Assembly: GCF_002930615.1 (NCBI RefSeq)
Contig: NZ_PSNX01000011.1
Location: forward strand, 1 to 64,000
DNA length: 64,000 nucleotides
Source of the DNA: Caldimonas caldifontis
GTDB lineage: Bacteria > Pseudomonadota > Gammaproteobacteria > Burkholderiales > Burkholderiaceae_C
Direction of reading: 5' to 3'
The position numbers were made by a program, and so were the translations under genes. Numbering within the stretch: the stretch's first letter is position 1; each line of letters begins with the position of its first letter. Under the pieces are notes generated by a model, which was not told the DNA's origin, did no database searches, and worked only from the letters and a program-made list of their open reading frames with translations. Shown here one piece after another: positions 8,666 through 16,206 of this stretch.

Positions 8666-9582
8666 GCCGGGGCCTCCTCACGCACCCGCTTGGCCAGCAG
8701 GGCATTGGCGGCGCGCGAGACCGGCTTGCGGCCCAGCACGCGCGAGATGAAGTCGCCCGCATCGACCAGCGCGTCCAGGTCCACGCCGCAATCGATGCCC
8801 AGGCCCTGGAGCAGGAAGACCACGTCCTCGGTGGCCACATTGCCCGTGGCCCCCTTGGCATAGGGGCAGCCCCCCAGGCCGGCCACGCTGGTGTCGAAGT
8901 GGTGGATGCCCATCTCCAGGCAGGCGTAGATGTTGCCGACGGCCTGGCCGTAGGTGTCGTGGAAATGCCCGCTCACTTCGTGCAGCGGATAGTGGCGCAG
9001 CGCCCGCTCCATCGCGGCGCGCACCTTCAGCGGTGTGCCCACACCGATGGTGTCGGCCACGCCCACGTGCTGTACGCCGATGTCCTTCATCAGGCGCACC
9101 ACCCGCTCGACCTCGTCGGCCGAGACCTCGCCCTGGTAGGGGCAGCCCACGGCACAGGAAATGGCTCCGCGCACCTTGAGGCCCTGCTCGCGTGCGGCGG
9201 CCGCCACCGGGCGGAAGCGCTCGATCGATTCCTCGATCGAGCAGTTGATGTTGCGCTGGCTGAAGGCCTCGCTGGCGGCGCCGAACACCACGATCTCGTC
9301 GGGCCGGGTGGGCAGCGCGGCCTCCAGGCCCTTCATGTTGGGCACCAGCACCGAGTAGCGCACCCCGGGCTTGCGCTTAAGGCCGACCATCACCTCGGCG
9401 TTGTCGGCCATCTGGGGCACCCATTTGGGGGAGACGAAGCTGGTCACCTCGATCTCTCTCAGGCCGGCGGCCTGCAGGCGGTGCACGAGTTCGATCTTGT
9501 GCGCCGCCGACACCGGCTGCTTCTCGTTCTGCAGGCCGTCGCGCGGCCCCACATCCACCAGGGTGACTTGATCAGGAAACAT
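8662..9582 (-). CDS. mvaB: Hydroxymethylglutaryl-CoA lyase
   Basis: A 306-residue HMG-CoA lyase (liuE role), which splits HMG-CoA into acetyl-CoA and acetoacetate in the last step of leucine catabolism. Family motifs are DVGPRDGLQNE (near 11-21), metal-binding HFHDTYGQ (near 201-208), and GLGGCPYAKGATGN with the catalytic Cys (near 236). The gene begins a chain of four overlapping genes on the minus strand. It is separated from mccA by a small gene on the opposite strand, so it probably has its own promoter in the 122-base gap at 9583-9704, where I see no LiuR palindrome. Confidence 0.95.
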   Translation of the reverse strand: MFPDQVTLVDVGPRDGLQNEKQPVSAAHKIELVHRLQAAGLREIEVTSFVSPKWVPQMADNAEVMVGLKRKPGVRYSVLVPNMKGLEAALPTRPDEIVVFGAASEAFSQRNINCSIEESIERFRPVAAAAREQGLKVRGAISCAVGCPYQGEVSADEVERVVRLMKDIGVQHVGVADTIGVGTPLKVRAAMERALRHYPLHEVSGHFHDTYGQAVGNIYACLEMGIHHFDTSVAGLGGCPYAKGATGNVATEDVVFLLQGLGIDCGVDLDALVDAGDFISRVLGRKPVSRAANALLAKRVREEAPA

Positions 9583-9704
9583 GGCAAGACTCCAACAGCA
9601 CCCCGCGATTGTGCCCCCCCAATTGGAGGGAATTCCACCTTATTGGGGATGGCCGACCCTCGTCAGGGGAACAAGAATTCCTTCCATCACGAAGGACACG
9701 CATC

Positions 9705-10037
9705 ATGGACAGCACCCATCGCCTCCACCTCGCCACCCGCATCCACTTCGCCCTGCTGCGCGAACTGGGCAGCGGCATCGATGTGGGCCTGATGCTCAGC
9801 CGCGACCTGTACGCGCTGGACGTGATCAACGTCTGCCGCGCCAGCGAGAACGAAGAACTGGAACAGCTGGCCGAGCAGTTCGTGCGGGTGAGCCAGGCAC
9901 AGCCTTCCGACGGTGCGGCAGCCTCTCGCCCGGTGCGGCCGCGCCCTGTCACACCCTTTCCTGCCCAGCCCACGCGCTCGGCCTGGTGGCGCCACCTGAG
10001 CGCCGCCTTCCATCCGTCCCCGATCGGGGCCCGCTGA
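9705..10037 (+). CDS. Small conserved-looking protein of unknown function
   Basis: A 110-residue protein that I do not recognise. Its N-terminal two thirds are helical-looking and well composed (MDSTHRLHLATRIHFALLRE...), and its tail is rich in Pro, Arg and Ala. The start at 9705 has a good ribosome-binding site (GAAGGA, about 9 bases upstream); an earlier ATG at 9609 lies in non-coding-looking sequence. It has no signal peptide or membrane helix. It is the only plus-strand gene within the leucine block, divergent from mvaB and convergent with mccA (18-base gap). It may be a regulatory or structural small protein, but nothing in the sequence says which. Confidence 0.6.
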   Translation: MDSTHRLHLATRIHFALLRELGSGIDVGLMLSRDLYALDVINVCRASENEELEQLAEQFVRVSQAQPSDGAAASRPVRPRPVTPFPAQPTRSAWWRHLSAAFHPSPIGAR

Positions 10038-10055
10038 GCGCCTGCAGCCCCGCCC

Positions 10056-12044
10056 TCAAGACGCCTTCAGGCGCAGCAGCTCGGCCCCTTCGGCCACCTG
10101 GTCTCCCACCTCGTAAAGCAGTTCTTCCACCACACCATCGGCGGGCGCTGCGATGGTGTGCTCCATTTTCATTGCCTCCATCACCGCCAGCGCCTGGCCC
10201 TTCTGGACCGCCTGGCCCGGCGTCACGTGCAGCGCCAGCACCTTGCCCGGCATCGGCGCAGTCAGGCGGCCGCTGTCGTGGCTGCCCTCGCCGGCATGGG
10301 CGATGGCGTCGATCCAGCGCAACGCGGCCACCGCTTCCGGACCGAACACGTGGAAGTGTTCCCCCTGGCGGTAGACGGCCAGTCGCCAGCGCGCCTCCCC
10401 CAGCACCACCTCGTGCGCTTCGTTGCCGTGGGAGCGCACGTGCAGCAACTGCCGCTGTCCGCCCAGGTCGAGTGCGTGCCGGCCGTCATGCAGGTATTCC
10501 AGATAGGCCACGTGGCGATCGCCCCCGGTTTCGATCTCCATGCGCCGGCGGGCCGTGCCATGCAAGCGCCAGCCATCGCGCCGGCTCCAGGGATCGGCAT
10601 CCTGCAGCATCGCTTCATCAGCCAGTACGCGCGCGGCCACGCCGGCCACGGCACAGGCCAGGGGCAGGCCGGGCTGGCCGAAGAGCTGGGCGCGCTCACG
10701 CTCGATCAGGGCGGTGTCGAGATCGGCTCCGGCAAAGGAGGCGCTGGCCACCACGCGGCGCAGGAAGGCCACGTTGGTGTGCAAGCCCACGATATGGGTC
10801 TCGGCCAACGCCGCATCGAGCCGCGCCAGGGCCTGCTCGCGCGTGTCGCCATGCACGATGAGCTTGGCGATCATCGAGTCGTAATAGGGCGAGATCTCGT
10901 CGCCTTCGCGCACGCCGGCATCCACACGCACGGGCGCCACCGCGAACTCGCTGGACTGCGCCGGCAGACGGAACACCCGCAACTGCCCGGTGGCCGGCAG
11001 GAAATTCGCTTCGGGGTTCTCGGCGCACAGCCGCGCCTCAATCGCATGGCCGCGGATGCGCAGGTCATCCTGCCGCGCCGGCAGTGGCTCGCCAGCCGCC
11101 ACCCGCAGCTGCCACTCCACCAGGTCGTGGCCGGTGATGGCTTCAGTGACCGGGTGCTCCACCTGCAGCCGGGTGTTCATCTCCATGAAGTAGAAGCGGC
11201 CGTCCTGCTCGGCGATGAACTCCACCGTTCCCGCACCCACGTAGCCCACGGCCCTCGCCGCGGCCACGGCCGCCTCGCCCATCTCGCGCCGGCGCTCCGG
11301 GGTCATGCCGGGGGCCGGGGCCTCTTCCAGCACTTTCTGGTGGCGGCGCTGCACCGAGCAGTCGCGCTCGAAGAGATAAACGCCGTTGCCGTGGGCATCG
11401 CAGAACACCTGGATCTCGATGTGGCGCGGCCGGGTCACGTAGCGTTCCACCAGCACATGGTCATCGCCGAAGCTGGAACGCGCCTCGCGCTTGCACGAGG
11501 CCAGCGCCGCCTCGAACTCCTCAGCCGCCTGCACCGCGCGCATGCCCTTGCCGCCCCCGCCGGCGCTGGCCTTGATCAGCACCGGAAAGCCGATGGCCTG
11601 GGCCTGCGCCAGCAGGAAGTCGCTCTCCTGCCGATCCCCGTGGTAGCCCGGCACCAGGGGCACGCCGGCCTTTTCCATCAGGGCCTTGGCGGCCGCCTTG
11701 CTGCCCATCGCGGCGATGGCCGAGGCGGGCGGGCCGATGAAGGCGATGCCCGCCTGCTCGCAGGCCTGGGCAAAAACCTCGTTCTCGCTGAGGAAGCCAT
11801 AGCCCGGATGAATGGCCTGGGCACCCGTGGCACGCGCCACCTCCAGGATGCGTTCATGGCGCAGGTAGCTGTCGCGCGGCGCGGGCCCACCGATGTGCAC
11901 CGCCTCGTCACACACCTGCACGTGCTTGGCCTGGACGTCGGCATCGGAATACACCGCCACGGTGCGGATGCCCAGCCGGCGCGCAGTGGCCGCCACGCGG
12001 CAGGCGATCTCGCCGCGGTTCGCAATCAGGATCTTCTTGAACAT
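10056..12044 (-). CDS. mccA: Methylcrotonyl-CoA carboxylase, biotin-carrying alpha subunit
   Basis: A 662-residue biotin carboxylase plus biotin carrier subunit (liuD role). With the beta subunit it carboxylates 3-methylcrotonyl-CoA in leucine catabolism. The biotin carboxylase domain begins MFKKILIANRGEIACRV and carries the ATP-grasp glycine loop KASAGGGGKGMR. A C-terminal biotinyl domain has the modified Lys in EAMKM. The sequence alone resembles propionyl- and geranyl-CoA carboxylases; the assignment rests on the adjacent mccB, hydratase and lyase. It lies 10 bases after the DUF4126 gene. The ATG at 12044 is fixed by homology. Confidence 0.93.
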   Translation of the reverse strand: MFKKILIANRGEIACRVAATARRLGIRTVAVYSDADVQAKHVQVCDEAVHIGGPAPRDSYLRHERILEVARATGAQAIHPGYGFLSENEVFAQACEQAGIAFIGPPASAIAAMGSKAAAKALMEKAGVPLVPGYHGDRQESDFLLAQAQAIGFPVLIKASAGGGGKGMRAVQAAEEFEAALASCKREARSSFGDDHVLVERYVTRPRHIEIQVFCDAHGNGVYLFERDCSVQRRHQKVLEEAPAPGMTPERRREMGEAAVAAARAVGYVGAGTVEFIAEQDGRFYFMEMNTRLQVEHPVTEAITGHDLVEWQLRVAAGEPLPARQDDLRIRGHAIEARLCAENPEANFLPATGQLRVFRLPAQSSEFAVAPVRVDAGVREGDEISPYYDSMIAKLIVHGDTREQALARLDAALAETHIVGLHTNVAFLRRVVASASFAGADLDTALIERERAQLFGQPGLPLACAVAGVAARVLADEAMLQDADPWSRRDGWRLHGTARRRMEIETGGDRHVAYLEYLHDGRHALDLGGQRQLLHVRSHGNEAHEVVLGEARWRLAVYRQGEHFHVFGPEAVAALRWIDAIAHAGEGSHDSGRLTAPMPGKVLALHVTPGQAVQKGQALAVMEAMKMEHTIAAPADGVVEELLYEVGDQVAEGAELLRLKAS

Positions 12045-12054
12045 GCACAGCCTT

Positions 12055-12678
12055 TCAGGCACCCCGCGCATCGGCCACCGAGCGGCCGCGCAGGCGTTGG
12101 AACACAAAACGCAGGAATCTGGCCAGCCACCACACCAGCAGCAGCGAGCCCAGCACGGCCAGGCCCAGCAGGCCAAGGAAGAGCACCGGGTTGGCCAGTG
12201 ACAGCCACAAGGCCCCCAGGCTCAGCCCGTCCTCGGCCAGCGACAGCCCCCAGTTGGAAAAGGGCTCGGGCGAGGTGTTGACCGCCGCGCGCGTGCTCGC
12301 CTTGGCGGCATGGCTGCTGGCCGCCAGTGCCGCGCCCAGCACTGCCGCGACGGCCGTGACCGTGCCCTGGTCGTAGCCGAACACGCCCGCCGCCAGTGCC
12401 GCCCCGGCAGGAATCCGCACGAAGGTCTGCAGGCCGTCCCACAAGGTGTCCAGCCCCGGCACCTTGTCGGCCAGAAACTCCACCGCCAGCATCAGCCCCG
12501 AGGCCCCGAGCATCAGCGGATGCTCCAGCAGCGAAAGGCCTTGGGGCAACTCGATCCAGCCCAGCCAAGCCGCCGCCCCGGCGGCGAACAGCACGGCATA
12601 CACCCGCAGGCCGCTGGCCCAGCCCAGCGCTCCCGCCAGGGCGATGAGCTGCACGGTGTCGAAGCCCGGTGCGTCCAT
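12055..12678 (-). CDS. DUF4126 integral membrane protein
   Basis: A 207-residue membrane protein of the DUF4126 family. It has several helices (about 10-40, 55-68, 85-125 and 150-190), small-residue-rich segments and an amphipathic Arg-rich C-terminus. A charged loop with KASTRAAVNTSPEPFSN lies between the membrane segments. No function is known for the family. It sits inside the mcc operon, 6 bases after the hydratase gene and 10 bases before mccA, so it is almost certainly co-transcribed with leucine catabolism genes. Confidence 0.8.
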   Translation of the reverse strand: MDAPGFDTVQLIALAGALGWASGLRVYAVLFAAGAAAWLGWIELPQGLSLLEHPLMLGASGLMLAVEFLADKVPGLDTLWDGLQTFVRIPAGAALAAGVFGYDQGTVTAVAAVLGAALAASSHAAKASTRAAVNTSPEPFSNWGLSLAEDGLSLGALWLSLANPVLFLGLLGLAVLGSLLLVWWLARFLRFVFQRLRGRSVADARGA

Positions 12679-12684
12679 GGGTGC

Positions 12685-13470
12685 TCACGACACCACCCAC
12701 GGCGGGCTGCGCTTGTCGAGGAAGGACCGCACCCCGGCGCGGCCTTCGTCGCTGGCGCGGATGTCGGCGATGCGTCGCGCCGTGTCGTCACGCAGCGCCG
12801 CGCTGATCGGCTGGCCGGCCACGTCCTGCACCAGGCGTTTGCAGGCCTTCACCGCCTGCGGGCCGTTGGCCACCAGGGCCGCCACGATCGCATCGACACG
12901 CTCGTCCAGCACCTCGGCCGGGCAGACCTCGTGCACCAGTCCCAGGCGGTGCGCCTCGGCCGCACTGAAGCGTTCGGCCGTGATGAAGTAACGCCGCGCG
13001 GCCTGCTCCCCCATCGCGCGGATGACGTAGGGGCTGATGGTGGCCGGCAAGAGGCCGAGCTTTGCCTCGGACAGGCAGAACTGCACCCCCTCGGCCGCCA
13101 CGAGCACGTCACACACGGCGGCCAGGCCCACGCCGCCGGCATAGCAGTCGCCCTGGAGGCGGCCCACCACCGGCAGCGGGCAGCTGTAGAGCGTCCACAG
13201 CATCTCGGCCAGGCGTGCCGCGTCGTCGCGGTTCTGCTCCCAGGTGTAGTCGGCCATCGCGCGCATCCAGTTCAGGTCGGCGCCCGCACTGAAGGCCTTG
13301 CCGTGGGCGCCCAGGACCACCGCGCGCAACTGCGGGTTGTGGCCCAGCGCCAGGAAGGTCTTGGTCAGTTCGGCGATGGTGGCGTCGTTGAAGGCATTGC
13401 GCACCTCCGGCCGGTTGAGCCAGACATGGGCCACGGGGCCGTCGATGCGGATGTCGAGTGTGCTGGACAT
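12685..13470 (-). CDS. liuC: Methylglutaconyl-CoA hydratase (enoyl-CoA hydratase family)
   Basis: A 261-residue crotonase-fold enzyme expected to hydrate 3-methylglutaconyl-CoA to HMG-CoA. Crotonase features are LNRPEVRNAFNDATIAEL at the N-terminus, the oxyanion-hole segment KAFSAGADLNWM, and GDCYAGGVGLAAVCDV. The start at 13470 has a strong GGAGG 9 bases upstream; a longer frame to 13599 overlaps mccB and is not needed. Substrate assignment comes from its place between mccB and mccA; sequence alone supports only enoyl-CoA hydratase. Confidence 0.9.
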   Translation of the reverse strand: MSSTLDIRIDGPVAHVWLNRPEVRNAFNDATIAELTKTFLALGHNPQLRAVVLGAHGKAFSAGADLNWMRAMADYTWEQNRDDAARLAEMLWTLYSCPLPVVGRLQGDCYAGGVGLAAVCDVLVAAEGVQFCLSEAKLGLLPATISPYVIRAMGEQAARRYFITAERFSAAEAHRLGLVHEVCPAEVLDERVDAIVAALVANGPQAVKACKRLVQDVAGQPISAALRDDTARRIADIRASDEGRAGVRSFLDKRSPPWVVS

Positions 13471-13484
13471 GAGGCCGCCCTCCA

Positions 13485-15092
13485 TCACATGCGGAAGACA
13501 CCGAACTTGGTGTCGGGGATGGGTGCATTGAGGCTGGCGCTCAGGCCCAGGGCGAGGACGCGGCGGGTGTCGGCCGGGTCGATCACCCCATCGTCCCACA
13601 GCCGGGCCGAGGCGTAATACGGATGGCCCTGGTCTTCATACTGCTGGCGGATCGGGGCCTTGAATGCCTCTTCCTCCTCGGCGCTCCACTGCCCGCCCTT
13701 GGCTTCGATGCCATCGCGCTTGACGGTGGCCAGCACGCTGGCCGCCTGCTCGCCGCCCATCACACTGATGCGCGCATTCGGCCACATCCACAGGAAGCGG
13801 GGCGAATAGGCCCGGCCGCACATGCCGTAGTTGCCGGCACCGAAGCTGCCACCGATGATCACGGTGAACTTGGGCACCTGGGCGCAGGCGACCGCCGTCA
13901 CCATCTTGGCGCCGGCGCGTGCGATGCCCTCGTTCTCGTACTTGCGGCCCACCATGAAGCCGGTGATGTTCTGCAGGAAGACCAACGGCACCTTGCGCTG
14001 GCAGCACAGCTCGATGAAATGCGCGCCCTTGTTGGCGCTTTCACTGAAGAGGATGCCGTTGTTGGCCACGATGCCCACCGGCATGCCCTCGATGTGCGCA
14101 AAGCCGCACACCAGGGTGCTGCCGTAGCGGGACTTGAACTCGTCGAACTCACTGGCATCGACGATGCGGGCGATGACCTCGCGCACGTCGAAGGGCTTGC
14201 GCGTGTCGGTGGGGATCACGCCGTGCAGTTCTTCCGGGGCGTACTTGGGCGGCCGCGGCGGCACGCAGGCCAGCGGCTGGGGCTTGCGTCGGTTGAAGCG
14301 CGCCACCGAAGCGCGTGCCAGCGCCAGGGCATGCAGGTCGTTGTCGGCCAAGTGGTCGGCCACGCCCGACAGGCGTGTGTGCACGTCACCGCCACCCAGG
14401 TCCTCGGCGCTCACCACCTCGCCGGTGGCTGCCTTCACCAGGGGCGGTCCGCCCAGGAAGATGGTGCCCTGGTTCCTGACGATGATGGTCTCGTCGCTCA
14501 TGGCCGGCACATAGGCGCCGCCCGCCGTGCACGAGCCCATCACCACCGCCAGCTGCGGGATGCCGGCCGCGCTCATCGTGGCCTGGTTGTAGAAGATGCG
14601 CCCGAAGTGGTCGCGGTCGGGAAAGACCTCATCCTGGTTGGGCAGGTTGGCGCCGCCGCTGTCGACCAGGTAGATGCAGGGCAAGCCGTTCTGCTGGGCC
14701 ACCTCCTGCGCGCGCAGGTGTTTCTTCACCGTCATGGGGTAGTAGGTGCCGCCCTTGACGGTGGCATCGTTGCACACGATCACGCAGTCCACGCCCGACA
14801 CGCGCCCGATGCCGGCGATCAGCCCCGCGCCGGGGGCGTCGTTGCCGTACATGTTCAATGCGGCCAGCGGCGCCAGTTCCAGGAAGGGCGTGCCCGGGTC
14901 GAGCAGCATCTCCACCCGCTCGCGCGGCAGCAGCTTGCCACGCGCCAGGTGCTTGGCCCGCGCCGCCTCGCCACCCCCCTGGGCGATGGTGGCCAGACGC
15001 TGGTTGAGGTCATCGACCAGCGCACGCATCACCGCGGCATTGGCCTTGAAATCGTCGGCGCGCGGGTTCAGGCGGGATTCGATCGGGCTCAT
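13485..15092 (-). CDS. mccB: Methylcrotonyl-CoA carboxylase, beta (carboxyltransferase) subunit
   Basis: A 535-residue carboxyltransferase (liuB role), of standard length. It has the two-lobed crotonase-like fold: an acyl-CoA side with [19 protein letters not shown] and a carboxybiotin side with [16 protein letters not shown] and [16 protein letters not shown], which are typical of MCC rather than propionyl-CoA carboxylase. It is the first gene of the mccB-liuC-DUF4126-mccA operon. The palindromic LiuR-type site at 15128-15149 lies 36 bases upstream of its start codon, suitably placed to control it. Confidence 0.95.
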   Translation of the reverse strand: MSPIESRLNPRADDFKANAAVMRALVDDLNQRLATIAQGGGEAARAKHLARGKLLPRERVEMLLDPGTPFLELAPLAALNMYGNDAPGAGLIAGIGRVSGVDCVIVCNDATVKGGTYYPMTVKKHLRAQEVAQQNGLPCIYLVDSGGANLPNQDEVFPDRDHFGRIFYNQATMSAAGIPQLAVVMGSCTAGGAYVPAMSDETIIVRNQGTIFLGGPPLVKAATGEVVSAEDLGGGDVHTRLSGVADHLADNDLHALALARASVARFNRRKPQPLACVPPRPPKYAPEELHGVIPTDTRKPFDVREVIARIVDASEFDEFKSRYGSTLVCGFAHIEGMPVGIVANNGILFSESANKGAHFIELCCQRKVPLVFLQNITGFMVGRKYENEGIARAGAKMVTAVACAQVPKFTVIIGGSFGAGNYGMCGRAYSPRFLWMWPNARISVMGGEQAASVLATVKRDGIEAKGGQWSAEEEEAFKAPIRQQYEDQGHPYYASARLWDDGVIDPADTRRVLALGLSASLNAPIPDTKFGVFRM

Positions 15093-15127
15093 GCGGTCTC
15101 CAGCAGGGTCCGCCGGGGGCGGCCTGT

Positions 15128-15149
15128 TTGACGTTTACGTAAACGTCAA
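15128..15149. promoter_or_regulatory. LiuR-type operator upstream of mccB
   Basis: A perfect 22-base palindrome: arms TTGACG and CGTCAA flank the core TTTACGTAAA. Near copies precede the isovaleryl-CoA dehydrogenase operon (30532-30557) and lie beside the MerR-type gene (31038-31057). LiuR regulators of proteobacteria bind ACGT-centred palindromes before leucine genes, so this is probably the operator for the mcc operon. Confidence 0.85.
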
Positions 15150-15190
15150 TTCTAGGCGGAGTCCAACCCGGCTGACCAGCAGGGTGCGCC

Positions 15191-15583
15191 CTACTTCTTC
15201 GGTTTTTCCGCCACGGGGGCGCCCGCCGCTTTCCAGGCGGAAAACCCCCCCTCGATATGGGCCACGCGCGCCAACCCCATGTCCTGCAGGGTCTTGGTGG
15301 CCAGGGCCGAGCGCCAGCCGGCGGCGCAGAACAGCACGAATTCCTTGTCCTCGGCGAACACCGGGCGGTGATAGGGCGACTCCGGATCCACCCAGAACTC
15401 CAGCATCCCGCGCGGTGCATGCACGGCACCGGGGATCACCCCCTCGCGCTCGAGCTCGCGCACGTCGCGCACGTCGACGAAGCACACGCCGGGGTCATCA
15501 AGGCGCGCACGGGCCTGTTCAACGCTGTAGGTCGTCACCTGGGCCATGGCTTCATCCACCAGGGCCTTGTAGCCTTTCTTCAT
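15191..15583 (-). CDS. Rhodanese-like domain protein
   Basis: A 130-residue single-domain rhodanese. The active-site loop reads VLFCAAGWRSALA, so the catalytic Cys is present, and CFVDVRDVRELEREG is the conserved N-terminal motif. The first 20 residues precede the domain and there is no signal peptide, so it is probably cytoplasmic. Such proteins move sulfane sulfur or bind oxyanions; the substrate is unknown. It lies 13 bases after the isomerase gene, at the end of the TRAP transporter operon. Confidence 0.85.
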   Translation of the reverse strand: MKKGYKALVDEAMAQVTTYSVEQARARLDDPGVCFVDVRDVRELEREGVIPGAVHAPRGMLEFWVDPESPYHRPVFAEDKEFVLFCAAGWRSALATKTLQDMGLARVAHIEGGFSAWKAAGAPVAEKPKK

Positions 15584-15596
15584 CCGCACCTCCGTG

Positions 15597-16202
15597 TCAG
15601 AAGGGTCCCTGGGAGAGCCAGCGCTCGATCTGGGCCTTGCGGTCGTTGCCCCAGAAGGGCTCGCCATCCACGATCACATACGGGGCGCCGAACATGCCGG
15701 CCGCCACGGCCGACTCATTCGCGCGCTTGAGCCGCTCTTTCCAGGCGGGCTCGTTCCAGACCGCCTCGGCGTGGTCGGGCTCCAGCCCAAACTCCGCCGC
15801 CAGGGCCTTCAGCGCCTCGGGGTCCGACAGATTCACCCCCCGGGCGAAATAGGCCCGCAGGCAGGCGCGTGCCCAGGCCACGGCCCGCCCGGGGTCGTTC
15901 TCGTTGAGCCACCAGAACACCCGCGCCGCGTTCTGCGTCGGGATGGGAAACACCTCGGGCTGGGTATAGGGCAAGCCCTCGAATCGCGCAGAACGGGCGA
16001 AGTCGCGCAACACATAGTCGCGCTTGATGGGGTGCGCCACGGGCGGCTTCAGTTCGGCCGCCTGGAAGGTCACCCCCAGCAGCACGGCGTGCCAGCGCAC
16101 CGTGCGCCCATGCCGTGCCGCCAGCGCCTCGATCCACTCGGACGTGATGTACGAATAGGGCGAGGAGAAATCGAAGTAGAAGTCGATCGGTGGCTTGTTC
16201 AT
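15597..16202 (-). CDS. 2-hydroxychromene-2-carboxylate isomerase family protein (second copy)
   Basis: A 201-residue DsbA-fold isomerase/kappa-class GST relative. The N-terminus has FYFDFSSPYSYITSEWIE with the Ser-Pro-Tyr active-site motif, and MFGAPYVIVDGEPFWGND carries the cis-Pro. It starts 4 bases after the TRAP large permease stop, so it is co-transcribed with the transporter. This suggests that the imported compound or one of its products is its substrate, perhaps an aromatic acid; that is inference. It is closer to the classical HCCA isomerases than the copy at 7270. Confidence 0.87.
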   Translation of the reverse strand: MNKPPIDFYFDFSSPYSYITSEWIEALAARHGRTVRWHAVLLGVTFQAAELKPPVAHPIKRDYVLRDFARSARFEGLPYTQPEVFPIPTQNAARVFWWLNENDPGRAVAWARACLRAYFARGVNLSDPEALKALAAEFGLEPDHAEAVWNEPAWKERLKRANESAVAAGMFGAPYVIVDGEPFWGNDRKAQIERWLSQGPF

Positions 16203-16206
16203 CCCC

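Noticed and set aside
10158-12281. 707-residue open frame on the plus strand opposite mccA
   Set aside because: It is an antisense shadow: high-GC coding sequence leaves long open frames, the product is His/Arg/Gly-rich with no fold, and mccA is unmistakable on the other strand.
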